Shown: positions 1-11,571, counted from the stretch's first letter. The stretch: DNA of 64,000 nucleotides from Artemisia argyi (GCA_030686995.1 CM060709.1:17203360-17267359), one strand, 5' to 3'. Made by a program: numbers and translations. The notes: a model not told the origin generated them from the letters alone.

Positions 1-90
1 AATATGTTTTCGTCAATCATGGTTTTGGAGTATACCAGAGTTTTTTTTAAGTGTAATTATATGTTTCGGTGTGGTATTTTACTATTACAG

Positions 91-3000
91 GAAATCAAGA
101 AAAATCTTCCCAAATCTGACCTGATAATGATAGAGGAAGGAATCTCTATACATGATGTTGGCTTTATTACTTTTTCGTTATCACGCGAATGGATGGCGAA
201 GGTATTTTTTTTTGTTCCTTTTCTTTTCCGGCGCTTTTAAAACATACAATACCATTTTCACTTAGATTATTCTTGTTTCCTTCCAGAGCATTCATAAAAT
301 GCTAAAAGATGGTATAGACACATGGGCACCACAACTTCCCATGGAAAAAGTAATTGTAGACTATCCCTCACTGGACGAGGAAATATACGTGGATTTGTTT
401 CGACGCCGCGCTATCGGAAACACGCTAATTCGCATGCTTGAGTTTTCTAAAGTTGATGCCACCATCGGCCCAACTCAAGATATTGTTGCTACGTTCTTCC
501 ACAGATATTCTGAAGTATAAATCCAGTTGAACCAGCTGTTTCAATGTTTTTTTATATTGAATCGTCTTCTATTTGCATCTATATGTATTATATATGAAAT
601 TAAATTCTCTACCTGTTTGATTTAAAATAGGTATTTTTTGCAGTTTGTGAGTTTAATAATTATTCCATTTATTTCAGCGGGATGAGATATATCATTGGGC
701 TCGAGAAGTATTGAATAAATGGTTTTCGAAGAAAAAACGAAACGGAAAGGTGGTGATAAAAGGAAAACTACCTTTTATTCTTGCGAAGAGAGATTTCGAC
801 AATGCTTATAAAGACCTCTTAGCTTTGTGGTACTTTACTTGCTGAGTTTATCAAAACATATATATCAATTGTCTAGTATTAGATTTGTTTTTCCCGTAAA
901 GTTATTGTAAATAGTGTTACATTTCACCAATGGTATAATGATAGTGGCTTTCCAATCTTCTAACATATGTAGGTATGGACTCTGCGTGCATAAAGCAGAT
1001 TGGATAGTATATCTCACTCCTATACGGCAACAAGAATATATTGGAATGTGCTTCAGCGTAAGTAACTTTTGCACAACTAGCTCACTTAACTGATAACATG
1101 TTCTAAAATAAGATGAAAGATTGAATACTAAAATTTTTCCAGGCTGCTGAACTAGAAAAGTGGATCCCAACTGATAGGTACAATCCCCCTAGAACAAGCT
1201 ATGCAGGATATCGAACTTGCACTACCGAACTATCAGATAATTTGTTAGATGAAGCTAAAACTCGTTGTAAATCGGTGGAACAAGGTATACCGGATATTGT
1301 TCATTTATTCTTTATTCATTTTCGTGAATGAACATTATGATTACCATAATTATTTGATTACAAAAATTATTAAACTTCCTTTGATAAAGCAATCTAGTTG
1401 TTAGCCCGTTTGACATGTTTTGTTTTTAGGTATAACATTTGAGGTAAAACATGTTCAAAATAATCAATCTGTTAAATATTATAATGGGATTGATTTTAAA
1501 ATGGCTAAATTTCACTCTTTTTTTTCTTTTTCGTCAGGCGATGCTGCCAAGTTGCTTGGGTATACTGCTGAAGCAGTTTTAGATTGCGTTTTTACGTAAG
1601 ACTCATGCTTTTATCATAATTTTTACCCTTATTATACTTATGATAATATGCTATCAGTATTAATCATATCATACTTGTCGAGTGGTAAATTTTAATTTCC
1701 TATGAACTTGCTGTCACTACTTTTTTATTTCCGAACTTTTATATACTAAATCTAACAATGTCTGCACCCGCTAATTCTATTGTTTTATAAAACGAGATAC
1801 CCTACTTTTATATCAAGTTTTGTATCTATTCATATATAATGCTTTGCGTTTTGTGTTCTTAACAGGTATACATACTGTAAAAACCATAGATTGGCTGTTT
1901 GGAAATTCGATATTGATGAGATGTTTAATGTAGAGGTATTCTTATAATGTTCTTCCTTTTACTAGTGATGTTACACTTTTGTATATTGTATTCTTAGGAT
2001 GTGCTCAAATATATTGAAAAACAGGGAAATTCTTTTGTGTATCTGCTAAACACACAAGCTCGAATTCGTAGAATTACCAATGATTCTCGTAAGGACATCG
2101 ATAAGTTAAAGAAGGTAAGAATTTCTTTTCGTTGCAACTTTCTCATCTCGTACCCAATTTTATTGCTTTCTTGTTCTTGAATACTAAGTCAACGGCTATC
2201 TATGGTTGCAACAGGGAGAGTTAATATTGGAGGAAAATGCAAAATGGGGGGAAGGTGAAGAACGTGTCTTGGAATTCCATTTACTCAACTTTACTGAGGT
2301 AAGCCGAATATCTTTTAATGAACTTTTACTACTTCATTATACATACGAAATCCTAGTTGAAATTAAAAAGCATAGTTTTTGGAATTTGATATTTTGTTTT
2401 ATTTCCCTATGTTACTCTAATGCATTAAAGTTTCTTCTAATACATTACTGTTATCTAGACCCGTGCTTAAGGGTAAGCGATAATACAAAACGACATGTAG
2501 CATACTAGGTTATAAGGAGAATTTGAGAATATTAATACAAATAATAAGACCGTGTACCAATCAAAAAAACTAGTTAGGTTTTTAACTGGGCACAAACATT
2601 GGGGTGAATATTCAATACTAATTTACTTGCCTAAGTGATGACATTTCACAAAGGGTCAATTGCATATTTACCCAACTTAAACACCATAATGCCATATATA
2701 CGCAAAACATGCATTAACCACATTATACATGATAATGCAGCAGAAAAGTGAATGAAAGGTTGTTTTTATAAAATTTCCTAATTATGTAAATATGACTATG
2801 TAACTTATGTAATTGTATTAATTAATAATCTTTCTTTTTTCAGGTTCTCAAAGAGTCTTGTACATTTGTCTTGCCACATATGCTGTGTGACTACCTTTAT
2901 GATTTGTCTAAGAAATATAACAATTACTATTCCTCTGTGTGCAAGGTATATTTACCTACATATGTGTTTTCGCTTACAATTTTGAATTTAATTTCTGCTT

Positions 3001-5195
3001 CTCTTAAACCAAAGTTAAGCTAATTAAATTTCCAAAATATTTATAAGATTTTTAAAAAGGAAATTGTGACAGATTTTTGTCTTGATTTAGTGTTCTTTTA
3101 AAAGTTTTGCCAAGCAGATCATTGATATATTTGCTCACCATGCTCTTTCTCATATACAATATTGAATTTAATCATTGGTTCTCTTAACCAAGTTAATTTT
3201 CTAAAAATTTGTTTGATTTAAAAGACCTTTGATTATTTATGTTTGTGGTTTAGCATAATTTTGAAAGTTTTGGCAGGCTGGGTCTGTTGCGGAGACAAGC
3301 ACAAGCACATTATTGCTGTGTGAGGCAACTGGAGTGGTAATCGAAAAATGCTTTCATCTTTTGGGGTTCACTCCGGTACGCATTATCTAATAGACTTTTT
3401 TTTTTTTTTTTTTCATTTTGGTTTCTCGGGTCGGGTTTCTTTTGCGGATTCTATTATGCGGCAGTATCTTTCATTTATGGACCATGGACTGAATTTATTT
3501 TATTTTATTTTTTTGCAAGGCAGAGATCTATTAAGATAACATTAAAATTCATTACCATACTATTGAATTAGTAAATTTTAACTAATTTGCTATGAAGAAG
3601 TAAAGCATAAAAGGATTTTTTCAAAACCAAAAGTTTATTGAACTCATGTAAAAGAATTACATTAGTATAAGAAAACAAAGTTTGAATGAGTCAAGTTTCA
3701 AAAAACAAAGTCTGACCACTTTTAACTTCTTTTTTGTGTAGACATCTTCATTCTTCAAATTATCACTGACCCAACTGCCACCGGAAATGCTATTTTCTGT
3801 GAAACGACCAATGGTTATAAGTGCTAGGTAACTTCCCATTTCGATGTTGAAAGTAATCTATATTTCCTATGCTAAGTTTATTTCATTTCATTGAAATATA
3901 AGTAAAATATAGGGTTGTTTGCAGCAATTGTTTTTACCTTTTCATTACGCCTTTGAAAAATGACAATGTAAAGGTTGGTCATTTTGTAGTTTGCATTTGT
4001 ATTTTATAATATCATATATAAATAAAATCAATTTTATGTATATATTTAACAATTCTATTAGTTTTTTTAATCAGTTTTGAAAGACTAATTTTACACTTTT
4101 TTGGTTATGAAATGACCCAACAGGCTACAAAGCCATTTTCAAGTGACTCAGAATTTGCATAACTTAGTGCTATATAACTGTTGAAAACCAATCTATTTCT
4201 CGGTCCTCTCTCGATCTTTATTGCAGAATGTTTGTTTAATGTTCAACACAATTGTATAATTGTATTTTTTTTGTTTTTAATCTATGGTTGTTTTAATATT
4301 TATCAGAGATCCACCCAGGAACTCCCGGTTTGAGCTGTTTTCAGTTCTTCCCTCTGTTATAACAGATACAGTTAAAGAGGGTAAGCTGTTTGGGCTAATT
4401 GCAGTATCAGATAACTATGGGTTACTATCAGATGATGGGGGGTTTTACTTATCTGAGCCTGACTTTGCATATGTTACTTTATTCAACCGTGAATGGTGTA
4501 ATTCCATAGAAATGACCGACTGTGAGCTTATATACCTTGGCAATCCGAGCTGTCGTCATTCAGCTCCATTCTCGTCTTCCATTGATATTCATATGCGACT
4601 CTTTGTTACTGCTACTAATAAGAAGAAGAAGGACAGGTGTTTTCAACTTTGCAATAAAGTTGTTGAAATAGACACCTCAGATTTCTGGGCCGAGAAATCA
4701 GATGCTGGGTGCGGTTATCTTGCTGTAAAAGGTGTGGATGGGGTTACAGATTTGCATTACATTTTGTTAAAGAATGCCGTAGATTCTGTTATGGAGGTAA
4801 CATTTAGAACAAAGACTGATGGTCCTAAAGTTTATGGATATATATTTGCTTCTTATGGAGATGACTTTCCCTATGGTTGTGATCGGTTATCGCAACGTTA
4901 CTACAAGGCATTACTCTTTCAACCTGATCCTCTTAAACCATTAGAGAATGATGTCATAATTCCGCTGAGGAGATCAATGCTGTCTGTACCCTTAAATGGG
5001 CACCTAGTGATTAAAGCATATTTAGAGGAAGTTAAATCTGGGAAAGTGATTATTGACGGCAGTTACAAATTCAAATCGCAATGCAATGATAGCAGCATTG
5101 GTGTAATTAAGGGGCCAGAAGGCACAAATTGCTCGCTGAATCTGAAAATCTACTGGAAATACCAAGCTCAGTGTCCTGGATATGTATCTCGTTGA
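91..5195 (+). CDS. ArgRS-like (degenerate) plus DUF6598-like fusion gene, 5' partial
   Basis: Thirteen exons join in one frame with GT-AG introns: 91-201, 287-514, 678-829, 973-1057, 1143-1284, 1538-1595, 1866-1935, 1998-2114, 2215-2298, 2844-2945, 3277-3375, 3742-3827, 4307-5195. They sum to 2223 nt (740 codons plus TGA); every phase matches. The first eleven exons follow class I arginyl-tRNA synthetase in order: WMAK/KMLKDGIDTWAP, IGNTLIRMLEFS, LLALWY, ADWIVYLTPIRQQEYIGM, LLDEAKTR, KNHRLAVWKFDIDEM, the anticodon-binding helices, and a C-end like CFHLLGITP. The HIGH region reads IYVDLFRRR, about 100 residues of the catalytic core are missing, and the KMSKS-equivalent loop is gone, so aminoacylation is very unlikely. 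The last exon (about 296 codons) looks like DUF6598, a plant domain I associate with RIP/JIP60-type proteins. Earlier exons lie outside the window. A pseudogene is possible, but thirteen open, phase-matched exons argue against it. Confidence 0.8.
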
Positions 5196-5639
5196 TATGT
5201 TTATCTTATTATGTTATGATATGATATGATGGCTAGACTATCTTTTGATGTACAAATTTATATTAACTAACATATCCTATCTACTATGTTTAATGATATA
5301 AACTTATATATCATATCTGTTATGTTTAATCATGATTGATTATGTGAATCGAATAGATATTTTATGTCACGTTTCAAAAGTTATGTCACAATCCAAATTC
5401 TTACAAATCTCATAAATACGCTTCTTAGACACTTGTGCAAGTGATAGCTGCATGTTATAAAGTATATTCTTTATTTATAAAAGCATTCACGGCTCACAAT
5501 CAGTTATCATAGTGAGCTTCAGGTATTTCTTGCCTTTGTGGTGGGTTATGTGTCTCAAGCAAAATGTGGTCATTTATGTAAGCAAACTGAAATGTGTTAA
5601 TTTATATTAACTGCTATTAGAATTTGACATTTGACACAA
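5196..5639. other. 3' flank, no gene seen
   Basis: AT-rich DNA downstream of the TGA, with short ATGAT repeats at about 5215-5230. It probably holds the 3' UTR and polyadenylation site of the upstream gene. I could not place a clear terminator or any coding stretch. Confidence 0.5.
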
Positions 5640-6590
5640 GTTAAAGCTTATTTCTTGACTCTACACCATCTCCCATTACCCGCCAAATCATTAATCAACC
5701 CACCACGCACAATCCTGCTACCACCGAACCTGTCACCACCACCCATACCGCTCCATCTGAGAGCCCAAGACGCCCCACCACACTCGGCCCAATCCAGCCC
5801 GTTGGCACAACAGACTCATATACCAATAAACCCTCCCACAACCCAACCTTTGACAACCCAAACTCTATCAAGAAGCTCACCCCCTATGGCCTAACCAGCT
5901 TCTCACACGGCCAAAACCCCTACGGCCCCTAATCCCCCTACCCGTACTCATCCTATGGTCACACGTGCCCAAATTGGCACGTACGGTTAAGCCCAATCCT
6001 CATTTTCATGGTCACGTCTCTAATATTTCTCCTCTTAATAAATCTCCATCTGTTGCCTTATATCCTAATTTTTGAAATGCTATGAATGATGAATATGATG
6101 CATTAATTAAAAACGGTACTTGGATTCTGTTCCGAAACCAATTAATGTTAATGTGGTTCGATCTATGTGGTTGTTTTGGCATAAATAGCATGCCAATGGT
6201 TCTTTTAGACAGTTTAAAGCTCATCTTGTGGCCAATGGACGTGGGACAACAGTTTGGTGTTGATTGTGAGAATACTTTTAGGCGTTCTGTAAAACATGCT
6301 ACTATTCATATTGCTCTTAGTGTGGCTTTATCTCGTTATTGACCCATCATCAGCTTGGGATACGTTTAGCCCGGTTGTAATGGGGATCTATCCGAGATTG
6401 TTTACATGTACCAACCACCGGTGTTTGCAACTTACACAGGTCGTTATCTGTATTGAAACAAGTACCTACTGCTTGGTTTCAACGGTTTGCAGTTTATGCT
6501 ATACGAGTTGGTTTCTCATCGAGCCGATGCGACTCGTCTCTGTTTATTTATAGGCGTGGTACTGAGGTTACTTATTAATTGAGTTATGAT
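5640..6590 (+). pseudogene. Decayed Copia pol fragment (linker to RT)
   Basis: Reading across several frameshifts and stops gives the proline-rich linker between integrase and reverse transcriptase (5640-5930), then motifs typical of Copia RT: HPMVTRAQ, HFHGHVSNISPLNKSPSVAL, AMNDEYDALIKNGTWIL, LVANGR, QFGVDC, and further down a remnant of GTEVTYLLI. It breaks at about 6590, at the position where the catalytic YVDD would follow. No LTRs are recognisable on either side. The element is dead, and older than the nested elements further right. Confidence 0.75.
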
Positions 6591-6739
6591 ATTATTGATA
6601 GCAACAAATATATACTATATTTATACATCATTTATCCTACAAATATTACTCATTTATTGTATGTTTATTAGTGAATTGATGCTTAATTGCCTAAGTTTGT
6701 TGTTTTCAGTAATTATGGAGCAATATTATAAAAGACACG

Positions 6740-7057
6740 GATACATACGTGATTTAGAGCTTATTTGAAGAATCTATATGCAATCTGCAAAGAGCAATAC
6801 GGCGTATATAACTCTCGCCATATGCCATATTGAAGATATGAAGAATTTGCCAAGTATTGGTAAATATTGAAGGCAAACGGCGTATTTAACTATGGTAATA
6901 CGTTGTATGGGAAAGCTCTGCAGTCAAAGCCCAAGTCAATTAATGCACGCATACGACGTATGAAAATCTGGCCATACGTCGTATTAAAGATCTTATCCCC
7001 GGTCCAAGTATATCGCGCGTTTAAACTTATATGGCGTAACTCACTCAGCAATACGCC

Positions 7058-7060
<3 letters not shown>
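6740..7060. repeat. Array of ATACGNCGTAT-type palindromes
   Basis: At least six variants of an 11-base near-palindrome occur within about 270 bases: near 6797 (ATACGGCGTAT), 6878, 6903, 6950 (ATACGACGTAT), 6975 (ATACGTCGTAT), 7030 and 7053. The block directly abuts the (TA)n tract. It may be a remnant of an LTR or MITE promoter region. No ORF is supported here. Confidence 0.55.

Positions 7061-7140
<80 letters not shown>
7061..7140. repeat. (TA)n microsatellite, left of element A
   Basis: An uninterrupted TA dinucleotide tract of about 80 bases. The inverted-repeat element that follows starts exactly where the tract ends. Confidence 0.95.
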
Positions 7141-7146
<6 letters not shown>

Positions 7147-7680
7147 AGTTATTCTAAAAAGACACTTATAATAAAAAAAATGTGGGAAGGATTGTGGGAG
7201 TGACATGTGTCACCCCCCCCCCCCCCCCCGCCCCGAAAAAAAAAATTCCCACCAAAAAATTTTTTTTTTCCCGCCAAAAAATTTTACTGCATCACTGTTA
7301 TAAAGTTACTGCATCACGGTTATAAAGTTAATGCATCACGTTTACTGCATCACGATTATGATTTTACTGCATCACGGTTACTGCATTCATGGTTTTAATG
7401 TTACTGCATCATGGTTATAAAGTTACTGCATTAGAGTTATAAGAAATTGCATTATCATAAGTTTTCTGCATTATATATGTATATAACTGCATCACAATTA
7501 AAATACGATTCTTTTTTAAGTGTTGGTGCATCTTTATTATAAGTTACTGCATCATAGTTAATAGTTTAGTGCATCAACTATGCTGCAATAACTTATAACC
7601 TTAATGCAATAAAATTTAAAACTGTGATGCAGTAACTTCCTACACTTTTTATTATAAGGGACTTTTTATTTTAACTCATA

Positions 7681-7682
<2 letters not shown>
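7141..7682. mobile_element. (TA)n-flanked inverted-repeat element A
   Basis: The left end (7141-7190) and the reverse complement of the right end (about 7635-7682) match over about 48 bases with scattered differences. They share the core ACTTATAATAAAAA and a GGAAG at the inner edge. Both sides are bounded by (TA)n. The interior carries a C-run (7210-7228) and roughly 18 copies of a TGCATCA-type word, mostly in the context TTACTGCATCACGGTTATAAAG. There is no coding potential. The build fits a non-autonomous, TA-microsatellite-targeting MITE, comparable to the Micron elements described in rice. Confidence 0.75.

Positions 7683-7742
<60 letters not shown>
7683..7742. repeat. (TA)n tract shared by elements A and B
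   Basis: A pure TA tract of about 60 bases that separates two unrelated inverted-repeat elements, so one microsatellite has taken two insertions. Confidence 0.95.
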
Positions 7743-7745
<3 letters not shown>

Positions 7746-8230
7746 GAGATCAAATAAGAACTTTCTTAAAGTTGAAAAAATGAGAAGCAACCAAAATTTC
7801 ACAAATGACACTCAACTTTAGTGAAAATAAAAACATAATTAATTACAAGTAAAATTGTTAAGATTTGATGGGCTTTCTTATGAAAATTGACGTAAACTAA
7901 GTAATACATTTTGATTCAACTTGTAATGTGTATCAAGGTTTACTATTATGTATCAAGTTTTTAGTGGTTGTTGTGTATTAGGTGTATCAATTTATGTATA
8001 AAAATTAGTTTTTCAAATTTTAATGTATATGTATCAAAAGTTTAATTGTGTATCAGTAATCCGTTTCTCATGTATGAGTTGTTTATTAGTTGATTTAATG
8101 TTAACTTGTATTAATATATAATATTTTGGTGCATCTTTACTAAAATAGTTATGTATCAATGTTTTAATGGTATTTTAGAATAGTTCTCATTTTTACAACT
8201 TTAAGAAATTTCTCACATTAGTCTTCCCAT

Positions 8231-8234
<4 letters not shown>
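7743..8234. mobile_element. (TA)n-flanked inverted-repeat element B
   Basis: The left end reads AACTTTCTTAAAGTTG followed by AAAAAATGAGAA. The reverse complement of the right end reads AATTTCTTAAAGTTGTAAAAATGAGAA in two blocks, giving terminal inverted repeats of about 50 bases. The interior has about ten TGTATCAA/TGTATTA words and no ORF. It is flanked by (TA)n on both sides. Its sequence differs from element A but the architecture is the same: long inverted repeats, AT-rich core, one reiterated 7-mer. Confidence 0.7.

Positions 8235-8271
<37 letters not shown>
8235..8271. repeat. (TA)n tract right of element B
   Basis: A TA tract of about 37 bases that closes the A-B cluster. Confidence 0.9.
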
Positions 8272-8273
<2 letters not shown>

Positions 8274-8784
8274 GTACGGGTTGCATTTTGGGTCGTGTCT
8301 GGTTTAACGGTCCGGGTTAAAGGTTGACGGGTTAAGATAAACAACCAAACCTCACATTTCTATTTTTGTTACGAATTATCTTTTCTAGCCTATTTTTAAC
8401 TTATTCACTGATTTTAGTACGGTGAGTGTTTATCTTAGGTTATTTAAAGGGTACCAAGAAATTGAAAAGCTCGTAAGCTCAATTTTCATGGGTTATCTGC
8501 ATGAGCTTAAAACCCACATAAGCTTATAAGCCATAAAAACAAGCTTATGAGTTTATCAAATTTTCGATAAGCTAATTAGTCCGTTAAAGAAGCTAACACA
8601 TAAACCTCCACATGTTTTGTTGAGCAAGATAAAAGAGAAGCAAAGACGAGATAAAAACTTATTATGTTTTGTTGAGTAAGATAAAATATATTAATAGCTC
8701 ATAGTTGCTTTGAATTTATAGTGTAATGTTTTGCTAGACTTAAGATCATACGAGAAAAAAATCATGAGATAAAAATGATGAGAA
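8272..8784. other. Non-coding, no recognised element
   Basis: Begins with a G+T-rich stretch containing repeated GGGTT/GGTTTAA words (8278-8335) and continues as AT-rich DNA with an AGCTTATAAG-rich patch (8480-8575). No reading frame or boundary was recognised. The 3' end of the neighbouring LINE would be expected here, but I see no poly(A). Confidence 0.4.
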
Positions 8785-9373
8785 TTAATTATAACTACAC
8801 ATTAGATATGCATCGACTTGAATTAGCTGCATCAAGCTGGTCTTTTCATTGTAGTCCTCAAGAACTTCATCATCATCATCACTTTCACTATCCGAAATAA
8901 CCAAATTCTCAACCTTAGAAAATGGATTACCTACCTTTTTTTCATCTTTAACCATATCAAGTGTGCTCTTTGAGATAGAAGGAGCAGCATTGGACGTACT
9001 AGGAATGCTGTAATTGTTTTCCACGTGTCCTCCATCAATAGTAGCAGCAACATTACCACTAGATGCTACATTAACAGTAACACCTTCATCCAAATCATGG
9101 AGAACATCAAATGCATTAGAAGTGTTCACCACTTTAGCGTCTTTTTTCGCTTTCCTAGATGTAGACGCCTCCTTTGTGTTAACTTTAAAAGTAGAAGCCT
9201 TAGAAGTAGACGCTTCCTTTATGTTGTCTTTGGTAGAAGAATCCTTGGTATTCATAGGAGCAACTGGCCAATATTCAAACTTATTCATTTGAATAGCATT
9301 GAACTTCTTAGTATTACCTCGTTTTCGTTTCACAACTGTAAATCCATCATTAGAAGGCCTCTTATATACACCA
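8785..9373 (-). pseudogene. LINE copy 1, ORF1 C-terminal piece
   Basis: The minus strand reads the C-terminal third of a plant LINE ORF1: SNDGFTVVKRKRG, a low-complexity Ser/Thr/Lys linker, SNAFDVL, then the signature GNPFSKVENLVISDSESDDDDE. The same order occurs in the complete copy at 58-60 kb (SNQFDALN ... NPFSKVGEVVVSDSE). The piece stops sharply at the Tat LTR. Joining its NWG|VYKRPS codons across the LTR element to 30928 gives continuous frame, so it is one half of an interrupted gene. Confidence 0.8.
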
Positions 9374-10034
9374 TGATGACGTATAGTACGGATAGAAGGC
9401 CTACTGGGCCTGGACTATCTCACAACGAATTGGGCTTCAGCCCAACAAGCATAAAAGGCTCCAGCCCAACAACAAACCAAACTGGGCTCCGGCCCAATCA
9501 GCGACAACGGGCTCCGAACCCATAAGTACAATGGGCTCCGGCCCCATAAGCACAACCGGGCTACGACCTAATAAGCCTAACAAGGCTGAAAGCCCATGTC
9601 ACATATAAGCGGCATCCCGATGTAAGCCGCGGACTGGACCCCGGTCCATTCGCATCCATAAACATAGATTAAGCTCCGGACCCTTGCCCGACAAAGGTCC
9701 CACTTCGGCCACTACAGCAATACGTGAAATATTAGGAAACCCTAATATTTCCATTTCCTATAAAAGGAAGTCTCTATTCACATTCTCGAGGTAATGACTT
9801 TCTCACTCATCACAACTCAGACATTTTCTCTGACAAACATGAGTATTTACTCTCACGCCGGAGCTTAATCGTGGGGTCCGTCCCTACGGTAAGGCTAACG
9901 GTTTACTTTCATTTGTGAAGGATACTTCATCCTCTACTTGGATTAGTGCATAAGCCCACAGCAGATGGCCCACCAAGGACGGCCCGCACAGAACTAAACC
10001 TAAGTCCATACCATCTATACTTTTTGCACTAACA
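9374..10034 (+). repeat. 5' LTR of the Tat-like element
   Basis: 661 bases, matching 30256-30922 over its whole length. Near its start (9420-9570) it carries six diverged copies of a GGGCTCCGGCCCA palindrome. A TATA box, CCTATAAAAGGA, lies at 9757-9768, so the repeats sit about 190-340 bases upstream of the expected start. Confidence 0.9.
9757..9768 (+). promoter_or_regulatory. TATA box of Tat LTR
   Basis: CCTATAAAAGGA, also present in the other LTR near 30646. It is the only good TATA-like word in the LTR, at a position consistent with a U3/R boundary. Confidence 0.6.
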
Positions 10035-10035
10035 A

Positions 10036-10056
10036 GTTGGCGCCATCCGTGGGACC
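10036..10056 (+). other. Primer-binding site of the Tat-like element
   Basis: The sequence starting TTGGCGCCATCCGTGGGACC lies two bases after the LTR. The TGGCGCC core fits the tRNA 3' end complement used by Tat/Athila Gypsy elements. I did not assign the exact tRNA. Confidence 0.65.
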
Positions 10057-10550
10057 AGTATATAACTGCGTTCCTGAAAATACTCGCCACGAGCAAAAAA
10101 CCTCGGCAACGCCCTTCTCCTGATTATAACCGCCTCGCGGAAGACAAAGGAGAGGGACAAAGAATCAAAAGGTCAAAAAAAATCAGCATCGGGCACGACC
10201 CTCCGGGGGCTTGATAACGATCATGACCGATTGTCATCTACTGACCAGAGTGAGGAAGCTCAATCGCCAAGAATACCACAGGGGAAACTCGAGGAAACCC
10301 AAATCCACCCGGACACTGAAATGACCCCGTGTCGGTTCTAGAACAGAATAGCCCAGCGGAAGAAAGATAAGGAGCAACTAAAGTCGGGGAGAGGGAAAAA
10401 CCTCAAGAAAAGAAGCCTCGCGTTCACATGCGTGCATTGCGGAGAGAATAACTATAAAAATATTCAAAAAGAAGGGCCTCTTTCGGGGAAAGAATTGACT
10501 TAAGTAGTAACGGAAAAGCTTGCAACACAGAAAGTGGGGGAAGTGACCAG

Positions 10551-11080
10551 ATGCTGTCATACATGTCGGAAGAAAATAACCCGTTCACGAAAGAAATCTG
10601 CGATGCAAGACTACCTAGAAAGGTCCGCATGCCAGACAATGTGCAACCTTACGATGGAAGCGAGTACCGAGTAGATCACGTCAGAATGTTCCAAACAGCA
10701 GCATGGGTATACGACTGGGATACGGCGACTCAATGCCACATGTTCAAATACTCGCTTAGAGGCGCGGCCAGCATATAGTTCGAACACCTCCCCCAAGAAT
10801 CAATTAGTAGCTTCAGCGAGTTAAGAGACGTGTTCTTGGAGTCCTTTCTCATTATGAAAAGGCAAAAAGATTGGGGTAAAAAAGTCCGCTGCAGAAGTGG
10901 ATGAAACTATAGAAGATTTCATAAGAAGGTTCTTAGCCGAAAGCTGCAGAACCAAGATAATAGCCAGAGCCCACTACAGGGTAAAAGAAGCAGTCAGAAA
11001 CCTGAGAAAGCAGGAACAGCTCCGACACATAAAGACACGGTTATAGCGGATCACGCAGCATCATCCACGGGATAAGAAAC
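10551..11080 (+). pseudogene. Gypsy gag remnant
   Basis: The segment from 10551 reads LPRKVRMPDNVQPYDGSEY, DHVRMFQTAAWVY, CHMFKYSLRGAASI, a stop, then FEHLPQESISSFSELRDVFL. This is the Retrotrans_gag pattern (P.Y.G..DP..H...F ... F...L.G.A..W...L...SI.SF..L...F) of Tat-lineage elements. A stop replaces the conserved Trp after AASI and frameshifts follow. The coding signal fades at about 11080. No zinc knuckle was found before the Copia insertion at 11284. Confidence 0.75.
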
Positions 11081-11283
11081 ACGTACTATAAAACTGGCCA
11101 CTAACTGGCATCAGCCTAGTAACAGGACAAAGATGTGACATCCCTATAACCAACCAAACGACATGCACATTTAACTCTGGTTGTAAATGGCGAGAAGCAT
11201 CCGGATAACTAAAGCGATCCAGAATCCCAAAGGAAAGATTTCGGGTTGATCAAGCAACTCCGTGACCCGACCAACTGAGAAAG

Positions 11284-11571
11284 TGTTAGCCTTAAAAGTA
11301 ATGTTATATTCGGGAATAGCATCTCCTTCTATGTACAAGTACTAGTTTAGACAATAGTGCTAAGTTAGGCTTGTATTCTAGTATAAATACCACTCCTAGT
11401 CTCAACTAGGAGGGTTGGATGTCTCATTGTATTTCAAGGTGTGTGTGGTTTCCTTCTTTCTCTCTCTAGAAAACACACACACCTTCCCCTTTCTTGAAGC
11501 TAATAATATACCATGTTTACTTTTTATTTCGAGCATCCCCGACCTCCTGAAGGTGTTTCTTGGTAATAACA
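11284..11571 (+). repeat. 5' LTR of the small Copia element
   Basis: 288 bases, with a TATA box GTATAAATAC at 11381-11390, ending TAATAACA. Its partner at 23177 ends TAATAATA, one of about three differences. Confidence 0.92.

Noticed and set aside
91..3375. Calling the first gene a functional arginyl-tRNA synthetase
   Set aside because: Signature motifs needed for ATP binding and catalysis are missing or replaced.
6867..7157. Open frame with a long Ile-Tyr repeat
   Set aside because: Product of a (TA)n tract read as ATATAT codons. The same holds for frames at 18859, 19101, 19393 and 31389.
9025..9525. 166-codon plus-strand frame
   Set aside because: Opposite strand of the LINE ORF1 piece running into the Tat LTR; no independent support.
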